In this document: positions 8,615 through 22,020 of the stretch, one piece after another
Position numbering within the stretch: the stretch's first letter is position 1
Layout of the letters: the number at the start of each line of letters is the position of its first letter
Assembly (NCBI GenBank): GCA_028284885.1
Contig: JANQQW010000046.1
Location: forward strand, 1 to 46,007
DNA: 46,007 bases
Reading direction: 5' to 3'
DNA from: Planctomycetaceae bacterium
Lineage (GTDB): Bacteria; Planctomycetota; Planctomycetia; Planctomycetales; Planctomycetaceae
The notes under the pieces: generated by a model
Told to the model about the DNA's origin: nothing
Seen by the model: the letters and a program-made list of their open reading frames with translations, nothing else
Database searches by the model: none
Program-made: the position numbers and the translations under genes

Positions 8615-9808
8615 ATGACCACTCCGCTCCACTTCCACACGCAGACCCGCCGGCGCTTTCTGCAGACCACGGTGGCCGCGGCCCTCGCGACCGGGTTGCC
8701 GAGGTTCGGCTTCTCCGACGAGCGCACCGGCTTCGCCCCGTCGTCCGTCGAGAAGGACCTCTTCTGGCACACCAAGGACGTGCCGAACGCCGAGCCGACG
8801 CTCGAGAACCTCGTCTCAAGCTGGCAGACGCCGCTGGAGCACTTCTACGTCCGCAGCCACGCCCCCGCCCCGAAGATCGACCTCGGCTCGTTCCGCCTGG
8901 AGGTGAGCGGGCTCGTCGAGCGACCGCTCAGTCTGACGATTGACGCGATCCGCTCGATGCCGCAGAAGACCGTGACCGCCACGATGACGTGTGCTGGCAA
9001 CCGTCGGAACGAGCACAACGCGGTCCGGAAGGTCGAGGGGGTGCAGTGGCAGGCGGGGGCGATCGGCACGACCGACTGGACCGGCGTGCCGCTGGCCGCG
9101 TTGCTGAAGCAGGCGGGCGTGCGAGACGGGGCGAAGCACGTCTGGTTCGACGGGCTCGACGAGATCGAGAAAGGAGGCAAGACGATCGGCTTCGGCGCTT
9201 CGATCCCGCTGGAGAAGGCACTCGCCGACCACGACGGCATGCCGGGCGCGCTCGTCACCACGCTCATGGCCGGCCGGCCACTCACCCCGGACCACGGCTT
9301 CCCCCTCCGCACCGTCGTGCCCGGCTACATCGGGGCTCGCAGCGTCAAGTGGCTCGGCCGCATCGTCGTCAGCGACCAGCCCTCGCCGAACCACTACCTC
9401 GCCACCGCCTACAAGCTCGTCCAGGAGACGACCCCGCTCGCCTGGCAGGAGGCGGGGCCCATCTACAACTTCCCGGTCAACTCCGTCATCGCGACCGTCC
9501 GGCGAAGCCCGATGACCGGGACGCTGGAGGCGACGGGGTACGCCTACCCGCCCGGCGACGGCCGGTCCGTCGCGGCGGTCGAACTCTCGATCGACGGCGG
9601 CCGGTCGTGGAAGCGGGCCGAACTCGTCGGCGGGTCGAAGCCGTTCTGCTGGGTCCTCTGGAAGACGCGGCTTCTCGTGCCGGGAGACGCCAAGTCCCTC
9701 GTCGTCCGGACGATCGACTCGGCCGGTCTCGTGCAGCCGCAGACGGTTCCCTGGAACGCGAAGGGCTACATGTTCAACGCCTGGCACGAGGTCCCGCTCG
9801 ACTCGTGA
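8615..9808 (+). CDS. Tat-exported sulfite-oxidase-family molybdopterin enzyme
   Basis: The 397-residue product begins with a twin-arginine signal (QTRRRFLQ followed by an alanine-rich hydrophobic stretch), so it is folded with its cofactor and exported. The oxidoreductase molybdopterin-binding domain (about 75-270) contains the molybdenum-ligating Cys126 in TMTCAGNRR. It continues with GVPLAALL, GFGASIP and HGFPLRTVVPGYIGARSVKW. The Mo-co dimerisation domain follows (about 290-390: AVELSIDGGRSWKRAEL). This is the architecture of sulfite oxidase and SorA-type dehydrogenases. No cytochrome domain is fused. The stop overlaps the start of a small membrane protein that may be an accessory or electron partner. 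Sulfite as substrate is inferred. Confidence 0.88.
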   Translation: MTTPLHFHTQTRRRFLQTTVAAALATGLPRFGFSDERTGFAPSSVEKDLFWHTKDVPNAEPTLENLVSSWQTPLEHFYVRSHAPAPKIDLGSFRLEVSGLVERPLSLTIDAIRSMPQKTVTATMTCAGNRRNEHNAVRKVEGVQWQAGAIGTTDWTGVPLAALLKQAGVRDGAKHVWFDGLDEIEKGGKTIGFGASIPLEKALADHDGMPGALVTTLMAGRPLTPDHGFPLRTVVPGYIGARSVKWLGRIVVSDQPSPNHYLATAYKLVQETTPLAWQEAGPIYNFPVNSVIATVRRSPMTGTLEATGYAYPPGDGRSVAAVELSIDGGRSWKRAELVGGSKPFCWVLWKTRLLVPGDAKSLVVRTIDSAGLVQPQTVPWNAKGYMFNAWHEVPLDS

Positions 9809-10125
9809 GCGACGCACCGCCCGAGAAGGACCAGCCGTCCCCCCCCGACGCCGACGAGGAGCCGGGCCGCGGGGCGTTCTCGGTCGTCATCCCGTGTGCG
9901 TGCGTGTTCGTGCTGACGATCTTCCTGATGATCGCCGCGGCGTTCGGCCAACCGGGGACCCCGCTGTCGCGGTTCTTCGACGAGTACGGGCTGACGATCA
10001 TCGCCGTCGAGGCGGTTCTTCTCGTCGGGGTCTCCGTCGTGTCGATGTCCGTCGACCGGTACCTGACCACCCGCGAAGCCGAACGGACGGGTGACAGTCG
10101 GGCCGACACAGCGGGCGGCGACTGA
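9805..10125 (+). CDS. Small two-helix membrane protein
   Basis: The GTG at 9805 overlaps the stop of the molybdoenzyme gene (GTGA) and gives 106 residues. An acidic, proline-rich N-terminus (about 1-30) is followed by two hydrophobic segments, about 31-52 (starting VVIPCACVF) and 68-87 (YGLTIIAVEAVL), then a charged tail. No heme-ligand pattern or known family was recognised. Coupling to the sulfite-oxidase-like gene suggests a membrane partner for that enzyme, but this is inference from position only. Confidence 0.65.
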   Translation: MSDAPPEKDQPSPPDADEEPGRGAFSVVIPCACVFVLTIFLMIAAAFGQPGTPLSRFFDEYGLTIIAVEAVLLVGVSVVSMSVDRYLTTREAERTGDSRADTAGGD

Positions 10126-12339
<2,214 letters not shown>

Positions 12340-12354
12340 GCGAGCCGCAGCGTC

Positions 12355-13863
12355 CTACTCGGCCGGCTTCTCGGTGTCCGCCGGCTTCTCGGTGTCGGCC
12401 GGCTTCTTCTCGCCCCCGTCGGCGTCGTCGGTCTTCTCGTCCTCGGGCAGCGGCTTGGCCGGCTTCGACTCCGTCGGCTTCTTCGTGTCGGCGTCGTCAG
12501 GCAGTTCGGGGGCGCCGGACTTCTTCGAGTCCGAGTCCGTCTTCTCGTCCCCGTCCCCCGTCGACTTCTCCGGCTCCTCTTCGCCTGCACGGACGGGCTT
12601 CGGCATGTCGGGTCGCTCGTAGAGGACCGTTGCCTTGCCGATCTCGTCGCCCACCTCGACGTCGTCGACGACGCTCATCCCCTTCACCACGCGGCCGAAG
12701 ACCGTGTGCCCGCCGACCGGGTTGCCCTCGTCGTCGGTGACCGGGTTGAGGTGAATGGTGGGAACGACCGTGATGAAGAACTGCGAGCTGCCGGTGTCGA
12801 GACCGCGATGGGCCATGCTCAGGCTCCCGCGGAAGTGGCGACGGGCGTTCTCTCGGTAGCACTCGCAGGCGACCGACCACTCGACGGGCGGGTCGAGTCG
12901 GCCCCCCTGGGCCATGAAGTGGGTGAGCACGCGGTGGAACATCGTGCCGTCGTACCCGCCGGACTTCACCGTCTCGACGAAGCTGGCGACGGTGTTCGGG
13001 GCCTCGTCGGCGAACAGGAGCAGTTCGACCTCGCCCTTGGGGTTGCCCTCGCCGTCGACGATCTCGAACTTCACGCGGGGCGGGGCCTGGTCCCCCTTCA
13101 GAGCCTCCTCGCGGTCTCGGGCCGCCTGTTCCTTCTTCCAGAGCTCGACGTACTCCTTGGCGGCCGGTTCGAGCACCGGCTTCTCCAGACCGGGCGAGCG
13201 GGCGACGCCCGGCGTGTGCGTCGCCGCCGCAATCAACTTGGCCGCCTTCGCAAAGTCGTGGAGGGCGAAGCTGCAAGCAGCCGCGATCTGGCGGGCCTTC
13301 GGCACCTCGTACGGCAGTTCGTCTTCCTTGGCGAGGACGACCATCGCGTGCTCGAGCGCCGGCTGGAAGTGGTTCTCGTTGAACTCCCGCTCCATCACGA
13401 TCGCGGCCGCCTCGGCGTTGTCCGGTTGCTTCGCGAGCACGTCGGACGCGAGTCGCCCGAGTTCGGCCCCGATCTCCAGCTCGTACTCGTCGACGAGGGA
13501 GCCGAACTCCTTGCGGAGTGTCGAGCGGATGGCCGGTTTGGCGTCCTCGAACTCCGCTTGGATCACCTGCAGCCGCTTCGCGATCTCGAGTTTGCGGTCG
13601 CTGAGCTTCTTCCACTCCGCGACGACGTCGATCTCGGCCGGCTTCTCCTCGGGCTTCTCGCCGTCAGTCGGCTTCTCGGTGTCGGCCGGCTTCTCGTCGC
13701 CCGCGGGTTCCGTCGGAGCCGCCGGCTCGTCGGTCTTCTCGTCGGGCTTCTCCTCCGTCGCAGGCGGCGTTGGCGGATCGGCCGGTGCGTCGTCGGCGGA
13801 GAGGAGTGCCGGGGTCCCCAGGAAGAGGACGAGAAGAGCGGGCAGGAATCGAAGGTTGATCAT
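12355..13863 (-). CDS. Secreted cyclophilin-type peptidyl-prolyl cis-trans isomerase with low-complexity tails
   Basis: From the ATG at 13863 the product has 502 residues and starts with a Sec signal (MINLRFLPALLVLFLGTPA). Two upstream in-frame ATGs are less likely because the candidate -10 box at 13905-13910 would leave them little or no leader. An E/K/P/T-rich linker (about 25-80) precedes a helical region of about 160 residues. The cyclophilin domain follows, with YDGTMFHRVL, FMAQGG, GSLSMAHRGLDTGSSQFFI and HTVFGRV. A second low-complexity tail ends in repeated EKPADT units, mirroring the N-terminal linker. It probably folds proteins in the periplasm. The gene converges on ligA with only 15 bases between stops. 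Confidence 0.88.
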   Translation of the reverse strand: MINLRFLPALLVLFLGTPALLSADDAPADPPTPPATEEKPDEKTDEPAAPTEPAGDEKPADTEKPTDGEKPEEKPAEIDVVAEWKKLSDRKLEIAKRLQVIQAEFEDAKPAIRSTLRKEFGSLVDEYELEIGAELGRLASDVLAKQPDNAEAAAIVMEREFNENHFQPALEHAMVVLAKEDELPYEVPKARQIAAACSFALHDFAKAAKLIAAATHTPGVARSPGLEKPVLEPAAKEYVELWKKEQAARDREEALKGDQAPPRVKFEIVDGEGNPKGEVELLLFADEAPNTVASFVETVKSGGYDGTMFHRVLTHFMAQGGRLDPPVEWSVACECYRENARRHFRGSLSMAHRGLDTGSSQFFITVVPTIHLNPVTDDEGNPVGGHTVFGRVVKGMSVVDDVEVGDEIGKATVLYERPDMPKPVRAGEEEPEKSTGDGDEKTDSDSKKSGAPELPDDADTKKPTESKPAKPLPEDEKTDDADGGEKKPADTEKPADTEKPAE

Positions 13864-13904
13864 GATCCGGAGCCGTTGCTGGGCGTGCATCGCAAGTCGC
13901 GAGC

Positions 13905-13933
13905 AGTGTAGTTCAGCCCCACGAGCCCGAAAA
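13905..13933 (-). promoter_or_regulatory. Candidate promoter of the cyclophilin gene
   Basis: Read on the minus strand, TTTTCG and TACACT are separated by 17 bases. The -35 is poor and the -10 good. It would start RNA near 13898, about 35 bases before the ATG at 13863. Confidence 0.35.
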
Positions 13934-14035
13934 GTCCCGGTCACCGTGCCCCCGTTGACGCCGGTGCGGCAGAGTCGTCACCCTGCGAGTGGCTCGCCAC
14001 GAGGTTTCGCCCCCCCTGCACCGTGGACCGTTCCC

Positions 14036-16153
<2,118 letters not shown>

Positions 16154-16194
16154 CGTGATCAGGTGTCGCCCCGACGGGGCCAACTTCGATCACG
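16154..16194 (+). terminator. Nested inverted repeat after prolyl oligopeptidase
   Basis: CGTGATC (16154-16160) pairs with GATCACG (16188-16194), and inside this lies GCCCC-GAC-GGGGC. It begins immediately after the TAA. No T-tract follows, so it may be a 3' end-protecting or factor-dependent structure. Confidence 0.4.
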
Positions 16195-16207
16195 CGTGGA
16201 CGGCTCA

Positions 16208-17203
16208 ATGGCGACTCCGGCAAGCGACCCCGATTCGGTAGCGCAGACGACCCTCCGGCGGCAGAGATTCCGTCTTGCGATCATCTGTTCAGTGCTCTCT
16301 GCCTTGGCGATCTGGCAGTGGTTCGAGCGTCGGCAGTACGAACGTGACGTCACGCTGCTGCTGGCATGCGGTGAGACGGGTCACAAGCAGGACGTCAGCA
16401 GCGCATTGGAGGCGGGCGGGAACCCGAACTTCGTCGGCCCGGACAAGTGGTCTCCGGTCCGAATGGCCTGTTCTTCGCTGACCTGGGTTCAGCGGGAGAA
16501 ACTGGAATTGCTCCTCGACGCCGGGGCCGACGTGAAGTCGAAGCGCGCGAGGGCCCTGGGGTCAGTCTTCCACTCGGGTTGGGCGGACCACCACGGCGGA
16601 CGGGTGACATACGAAATGCTCGAGATCCTGCTCGACGCCGGAGCTCCCGTCGATTCCCGGGCCGCGTGGATCTGCAAGGCCATCGTCCAAACGAACGAGA
16701 ACTGGGTCTTCCAGAAGAAGACCGTCGAGTTGCTACTTGAGGCCGGAGCCGATCCCGACCAGCTGGATCACAACGAGGAGACGGCCTTGTCCCGCGCGCT
16801 CCACAGGCCTTCGCTCGTCGAGATTCTGCTCGAAGCGGACGCCGATCCGAACCTGGGCGACTTCCGACCGTTGGGGATCTTGGCGACGACGCACCCGGAA
16901 ATCGACGAGGGCCTGCTCAACAACACCCTGAAGTCCGCCAAACTGCTCGTCGAAGGTGGAGCCGAGGTCGACTACGTGATCAACGAGGGATGGCACGTCG
17001 GCGACCTGAAGACCTACACACCGGTCACGTTGGCCTCCTACCACGACTCCCTCCCAATGGCGCGCTTCCTCCTGGAACATGGCGCCGACCCGAACATGCC
17101 GAACCGCGAAGGCGCTCGGGCGATCGACTACGCCAAGTCCCCCGAGATGCGAGCGCTACTCACCGAGTTCGGCGCACTCGATGCCCCCGGCGACGCGGAT
17201 TAG
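16208..17203 (+). CDS. Membrane-anchored ankyrin-repeat protein
   Basis: From ATG 16208 the product has 331 residues; a GTG at 16163 is possible but lies inside the inverted repeat after the previous gene. Residues about 20-38 (FRLAIICSVLSALAIWQWF) form one membrane helix, leaving a C-terminal domain of degenerate ankyrin repeats. The repeats are visible as LELLLDAGADV, LEILLDAGAPV, VELLLEAGADP, VEILLEADADP, AKLLVEGGAEV and ARFLLEHGADPN. Ankyrin repeats mediate protein binding; the partner is unknown. The gene is convergent with infC and has no evident operon partner. Confidence 0.8.
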   Translation: MATPASDPDSVAQTTLRRQRFRLAIICSVLSALAIWQWFERRQYERDVTLLLACGETGHKQDVSSALEAGGNPNFVGPDKWSPVRMACSSLTWVQREKLELLLDAGADVKSKRARALGSVFHSGWADHHGGRVTYEMLEILLDAGAPVDSRAAWICKAIVQTNENWVFQKKTVELLLEAGADPDQLDHNEETALSRALHRPSLVEILLEADADPNLGDFRPLGILATTHPEIDEGLLNNTLKSAKLLVEGGAEVDYVINEGWHVGDLKTYTPVTLASYHDSLPMARFLLEHGADPNMPNREGARAIDYAKSPEMRALLTEFGALDAPGDAD

Positions 17204-17235
17204 GCTCGGCGTAGTCGCGGCGCCGGCTCGCGTCG

Positions 17236-17772
17236 TCACTTGCCGGGCGAGAGCGTCATCGACATCTGCCGCGGGCCTTCCATGCGGGGCGGGGCCTCGA
17301 TGGACGCGCAGTCGGCGAGGGCTTCGCCGATTTCGTCGAGCATTTCCTTGCCGCGGTCGTGGTGGGCGTTCTCGCGGCCGCGGAAGCGGACGGTGACCTT
17401 CACCTTGTCCTTCCGCTCGAGGAACGTCCGGGCCTGGTTGACCTTGAAGTCGATGTCGTGCTGGCCGGTCTTGGCCCGCAGGCGGATTTCCTTGAGCTTG
17501 CTGCGCGGCTTCTTGTTCGCGCCGGTCTTCCGCTGCTTCTCGTACTTCAGCTTGCCGTAGTCCATGATCCGGCACACCGGCGGCCGGGCGTTGGGGGCGA
17601 CCTCGACGAGGTCCAGCCCGGAGTCGCGGGCGCGTTCGAGCGCTGCCGCCGTCTCCATCTCACCCAGCATCGTCCCATCCTCGTCGACGACAACGATCGG
17701 GCTGATCCGGATGTTGCCGTTTCGTCGCGGACCTTCGTCCGTGACGGCCGTTCCACGATGTGGTCTGCGAAT
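17236..17772 (-). CDS. infC: Translation initiation factor IF-3, apparent AUU start
   Basis: IF-3 binds the 30S subunit and checks start-codon and initiator-tRNA pairing. The conserved core [20 protein letters not shown] and the C-domain ([21 protein letters not shown]) are clear. The first in-frame ATG (17670) would delete the conserved N-terminal strand [14 protein letters not shown]. That strand is encoded upstream in the same open frame, which contains no ATG, GTG or TTG back to a stop at 17821-17823. An ATT at 17772 is preceded by GAGG with an 8-base spacer and gives 178 residues, close to the usual 180. AUU is the known infC start in E. coli, where it allows IF-3 to repress its own translation. 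rpmI and rplT do not follow. Confidence 0.88.
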   Translation of the reverse strand: MRRPHRGTAVTDEGPRRNGNIRISPIVVVDEDGTMLGEMETAAALERARDSGLDLVEVAPNARPPVCRIMDYGKLKYEKQRKTGANKKPRSKLKEIRLRAKTGQHDIDFKVNQARTFLERKDKVKVTVRFRGRENAHHDRGKEMLDEIGEALADCASIEAPPRMEGPRQMSMTLSPGK

Positions 17773-18137
17773 CTTCGTGTCCTCTTTCGCGTGTGGTGCG
17801 GGTGGACCGCGAGACCGATCTCACGGACACTCGGGGAGTCGTGACGAGCCCGATTCGCGGGAACGGTGCTCGACCGCCGTCCACGAACCGTCACGCCTGT
17901 CGGCTGCCGAGTATAGGAACTTTCGGCGGTCCAACCTCCCGTCTCCTATGGGATTTCGGAATTTTTGCCGGTCGTGCCGACGGCAGCGACTGGTGGTCGC
18001 ACGTCACGCTCGATTCGGCGTGTGAACTTCGTGGACACGGCTGGTGTCCGATCGGTTCGCCACGCTTGACGGTCCACGGGGCGCTGGCTAGCATGCCCCG
18101 TTCCACCCGTGCGGACACAGTACGCGAAGAGTCTCGG
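17773..18137. other. Divergent infC / rpsL regulatory region
   Basis: This 365-base gene-free stretch separates leftward infC from rightward rpsL. On the plus strand it holds the rpsL promoter (18066-18094). On the minus strand TATACT (17915 to 17910) is a good -10 for infC without a convincing -35; it would give a leader of about 130 bases. A locally AT-richer segment with GGAATTTTTGCC lies near 17950-17966. No coding potential was recognised. Confidence 0.6.
18066..18094 (+). promoter_or_regulatory. Sigma-70-like promoter of rpsL-rpsG
   Basis: TTGACG and TAGCAT are separated by exactly 17 bases. RNA would start near 18101, giving a leader of about 37 bases before the rpsL ATG. Confidence 0.65.
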
Positions 18138-18509
18138 ATGCCGACGATCAACCAACTCGTCCGCAAACCGCGGAAGAAGCAGAAGTCGAAGAGCAACACC
18201 CCGGTTCTGGAGGGATGCCCCCAGAAGCGAGGCGTCTGCCTGAACGTCCGCACGACGACGCCCAAGAAGCCGAACTCCGCCCTCCGGAAGATCGCCCGCG
18301 TGCGTCTCTCGAACGGCAAAGAGGTCACGGCCTACATCCCGGGCGAAGGCCACAACCTGCAGGAGCACTCGATCGTGCTCATTCGCGGCGGCCGAGTTCG
18401 CGATCTGCCGGGCGTGCGGTACAAGGTGATCCGCGGAACGCTCGACACGCTGGGTGTCGGCGACCGCAAGCAGGCCCGCAGCCGCTACGGGGCGAAGCGG
18501 GCGAAGTAG
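18138..18509 (+). CDS. rpsL: 30S ribosomal protein S12
   Basis: The 123-residue protein of the decoding centre is the first gene of the rightward ribosomal block. The family signatures [13 protein letters not shown] and [10 protein letters not shown] are intact, as is DLPGVRY with the Asp that is methylthiolated in many bacteria. Lys43 is conserved. Position 88, which is Lys in E. coli (GGRVKDL), is Arg here (GGRVRDL, codon at 18399-18401); a Lys-to-Arg change at this site is a classical streptomycin-resistance mutation. The leader comes from the promoter at 18066-18094. Confidence 0.98.
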   Translation: MPTINQLVRKPRKKQKSKSNTPVLEGCPQKRGVCLNVRTTTPKKPNSALRKIARVRLSNGKEVTAYIPGEGHNLQEHSIVLIRGGRVRDLPGVRYKVIRGTLDTLGVGDRKQARSRYGAKRAK

Positions 18510-18513
18510 ACGA

Positions 18514-18541
18514 GTCGAGAGTCGAGGGTCGAGAGTCAAGA
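18514..18541 (+). repeat. Tandem heptamer repeat in the rpsL-rpsG spacer
   Basis: Four consecutive 7-base units with consensus GTCGAGA (variants GTCGAGG and GTCAAGA) follow the rpsL stop. They are followed by GCCGGAAG, which also occurs beside the repeat at 29604-29638. Confidence 0.75.
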
Positions 18542-18615
18542 GCCGGAAGGCTGGTTGGCCTCGTCGTCAGGCGATCGGACATCCCATCTGACCACGGACA
18601 GCCGACAAGTCCACC

Positions 18616-19089
18616 ATGGCCAAGCGATTCACCGCCAGTGCACGCCAGCTGCAGCCCGACCCGCGATACGGGTCGAAGCTGGCGTCCAAGTTCGTCAACT
18701 GCCTGATGCAGGACGGCAAGAAGAGCACCGCCCAGCGGGTCTTCTACGACGCCCTCGACTTCATCGAGCAGAAGGTGCCGGACACGCCGCCGATCGACGT
18801 GTTCCACGCGGCGATCGAGAATTGCAAGCCGTACATCGAGGTCCGCTCGAAGCGGGTCGGCGGTGCGACCTACCAGGTGCCCACGCCGGTCAACTCGAAG
18901 CGGCAGCAGACGTTGTCGATCCGCTGGCTCCTCCAGGCCGTTCGCGGCAAGAAGGGCCGGCCGACGCACCTCAGCCTCGCCGAGGAGCTGATGGCGGCCC
19001 ACCGTCGTGAGGGGACCGCGATGACGACCCGCGAGAACATCCACCGCATGGCCGAGGCGAACAAGGCCTTCGCGCACTTCGCTCGCTGA
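18616..19089 (+). CDS. rpsG: 30S ribosomal protein S7
   Basis: Primary 16S rRNA-binding protein that nucleates assembly of the 30S head. The 157-residue product has the family pattern [18 protein letters not shown] near the N-terminus. [24 protein letters not shown] and [15 protein letters not shown] follow. It lies 106 bases after rpsL, the spacer holding the heptamer repeat. A strong intrinsic terminator follows the stop, so rpsL-rpsG may form a two-gene unit separate from fusA. Confidence 0.98.
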   Translation: MAKRFTASARQLQPDPRYGSKLASKFVNCLMQDGKKSTAQRVFYDALDFIEQKVPDTPPIDVFHAAIENCKPYIEVRSKRVGGATYQVPTPVNSKRQQTLSIRWLLQAVRGKKGRPTHLSLAEELMAAHRREGTAMTTRENIHRMAEANKAFAHFAR

Positions 19090-19106
19090 TCGCCGAGACG
19101 ACATTC

Positions 19107-19160
19107 CCGCGGCTCGAAGCCCGTCGGTCCCTGCCGACGGACTTCGAGCCGCGGTTTTCT
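19107..19160 (+). terminator. Strong intrinsic terminator after rpsG
   Basis: A 13-bp stem (CCGCGGCTCGAAG with its exact complement) is joined through one C-A mismatch to a 7-bp stem (CCGTCGG/CCGACGG) with a 6-base loop. TTTTCTT follows directly. It is one of the two clear Rho-independent terminators in the window. Confidence 0.92.
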
Positions 19161-19187
19161 TGGTACTACGGACGTTTTCGAACCAAG

Positions 19188-19205
19188 CCGACCGCCCGCG
19201 GTCGG
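19188..19205 (+). promoter_or_regulatory. Hairpin in the fusA leader
   Basis: CCGACCG and CGGTCGG form a perfect 7-bp stem with a 4-base loop, about 40 bases before the fusA start. No clear promoter could be assigned between the terminator at 19107-19160 and this hairpin. Confidence 0.35.
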
Positions 19206-19242
19206 GCGCCGACGCCGAGGCGTAGGCCTGGAGGCCGACCCC

Positions 19243-21324
<2,082 letters not shown>

Positions 21325-21397
21325 GCCGCTCCGGCGACGGGGGCGGGCTCGTCGCAGGTGGGATCCACAAAAGACGTTGGATCCGCAGGTCGGTTCG

Positions 21398-21426
21398 TTG
21401 ACAGACTGTTTGGGTACGGCTACGAT
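21398..21426 (+). promoter_or_regulatory. Near-consensus promoter of the S10 operon
   Basis: A perfect TTGACA is followed after exactly 17 bases by TACGAT. RNA would start near 21433, about 60 bases before the rpsJ GTG. It is the best promoter match in the window. Confidence 0.8.
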
Positions 21427-21436
21427 CGCCCGCTTC

Positions 21437-21462
21437 CCACCCTCGGGGACTCCCGGGGGTGG
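21437..21462 (+). promoter_or_regulatory. Leader hairpin before rpsJ
   Basis: CCACCCTCGGG and CCCGGGGGTGG form an 11-bp stem (one T-G wobble) with the tetraloop GACT, starting a few bases after the predicted transcription start. In E. coli the S10 leader carries the L4 autoregulatory site; whether this hairpin has that role is inference. Confidence 0.5.
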
Positions 21463-21494
21463 TGTCGCATCCCTTGTGTGAAGGACGAGTCGGA

Positions 21495-21821
21495 GTGGCA
21501 TCGGCACAGGAACGAATCCGGATCCGCATGGAGGCCTACGATCACTCCGTGCTGGACACGTCGGCGACGGACATCGTCGACACGGCCAAGCGAACCGGTG
21601 CGGTTGTGCACGGGCCCATCCCGCTTCCGACGCGAATCGAACGTTACACGGTCCTCCGTGGCCCGCACATCGACAAGAAGTCGCGGGAGCAGTTCGAAAT
21701 CCGGACACACAAGCGGCTGATCGACATCATCCAGCCCACCGGCAAGACGATCGACGCGCTCAACAAGCTGTCGTTGCCGGCGGGAGTGGACATCAAGATC
21801 AAGGCCTCGGCCACCGGTTGA
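21495..21821 (+). CDS. rpsJ: 30S ribosomal protein S10
   Basis: The GTG start gives 108 residues; the conserved body [16 protein letters not shown] begins six residues later, as in E. coli (RIRIRLKAFDH). Other family features are [27 protein letters not shown] and the C-terminal strand VDIKIKA. S10 sits in the 30S head and also pairs with NusB in antitermination. An upstream in-frame ATG at 21459 would lie inside the leader hairpin and is rejected. This is the first gene of the long S10-spc cluster. Confidence 0.96.
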   Translation: MASAQERIRIRMEAYDHSVLDTSATDIVDTAKRTGAVVHGPIPLPTRIERYTVLRGPHIDKKSREQFEIRTHKRLIDIIQPTGKTIDALNKLSLPAGVDIKIKASATG

Positions 21822-21832
21822 CCGGTTGGGCT

Positions 21833-21994
21833 CCACCGTTTCGGTGGGTTCTACCGTCGAGTCCGGCCGGGCCGAGTTGGTAGACGTTGAGGGTGCGTGT
21901 CGTCGACGCACTCGGGACTGGGGCCGCCGCGGCTCTCGGGTGAGTGGTCAGCGAGGCCTTCCTCCACGGTGAGCGACACCGGTGTCGGTGTCGC
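21833..21994 (+). promoter_or_regulatory. Structured 199-base spacer between rpsJ and rplC
   Basis: Three hairpins can be drawn: CCACCG/CGGTGG (21833-21847), GTGCGT/ACGCAC (21893-21911) and GCGACACC/GGTGTCGC (21973-21994). The last has extra outer pairing through CACG/CGTG. No T-tract or promoter is visible. The spacer is much longer than usual for this gene pair. Confidence 0.45.
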
Positions 21995-22020
21995 CGTGAA
22001 ACAGCGATTCGGGTATCGAC

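Noticed and set aside
12914..14035. Upstream continuation of the prolyl oligopeptidase frame through the cyclophilin gene
   Set aside because: The frame is open but its Ser/Arg-rich translation is a shadow of the minus-strand cyclophilin; homologous peptidases begin near the export signal at about 14036.
17236..17670. infC starting at ATG 17670
   Set aside because: It removes the conserved N-terminal strand of IF-3, which is encoded upstream in frame with a better-placed ribosome-binding site.
21325..21358. GAGCC...GGCTC stem after fusA as an intrinsic terminator
   Set aside because: The stem is short with a large loop and there is no T-tract; it was not annotated as a terminator.
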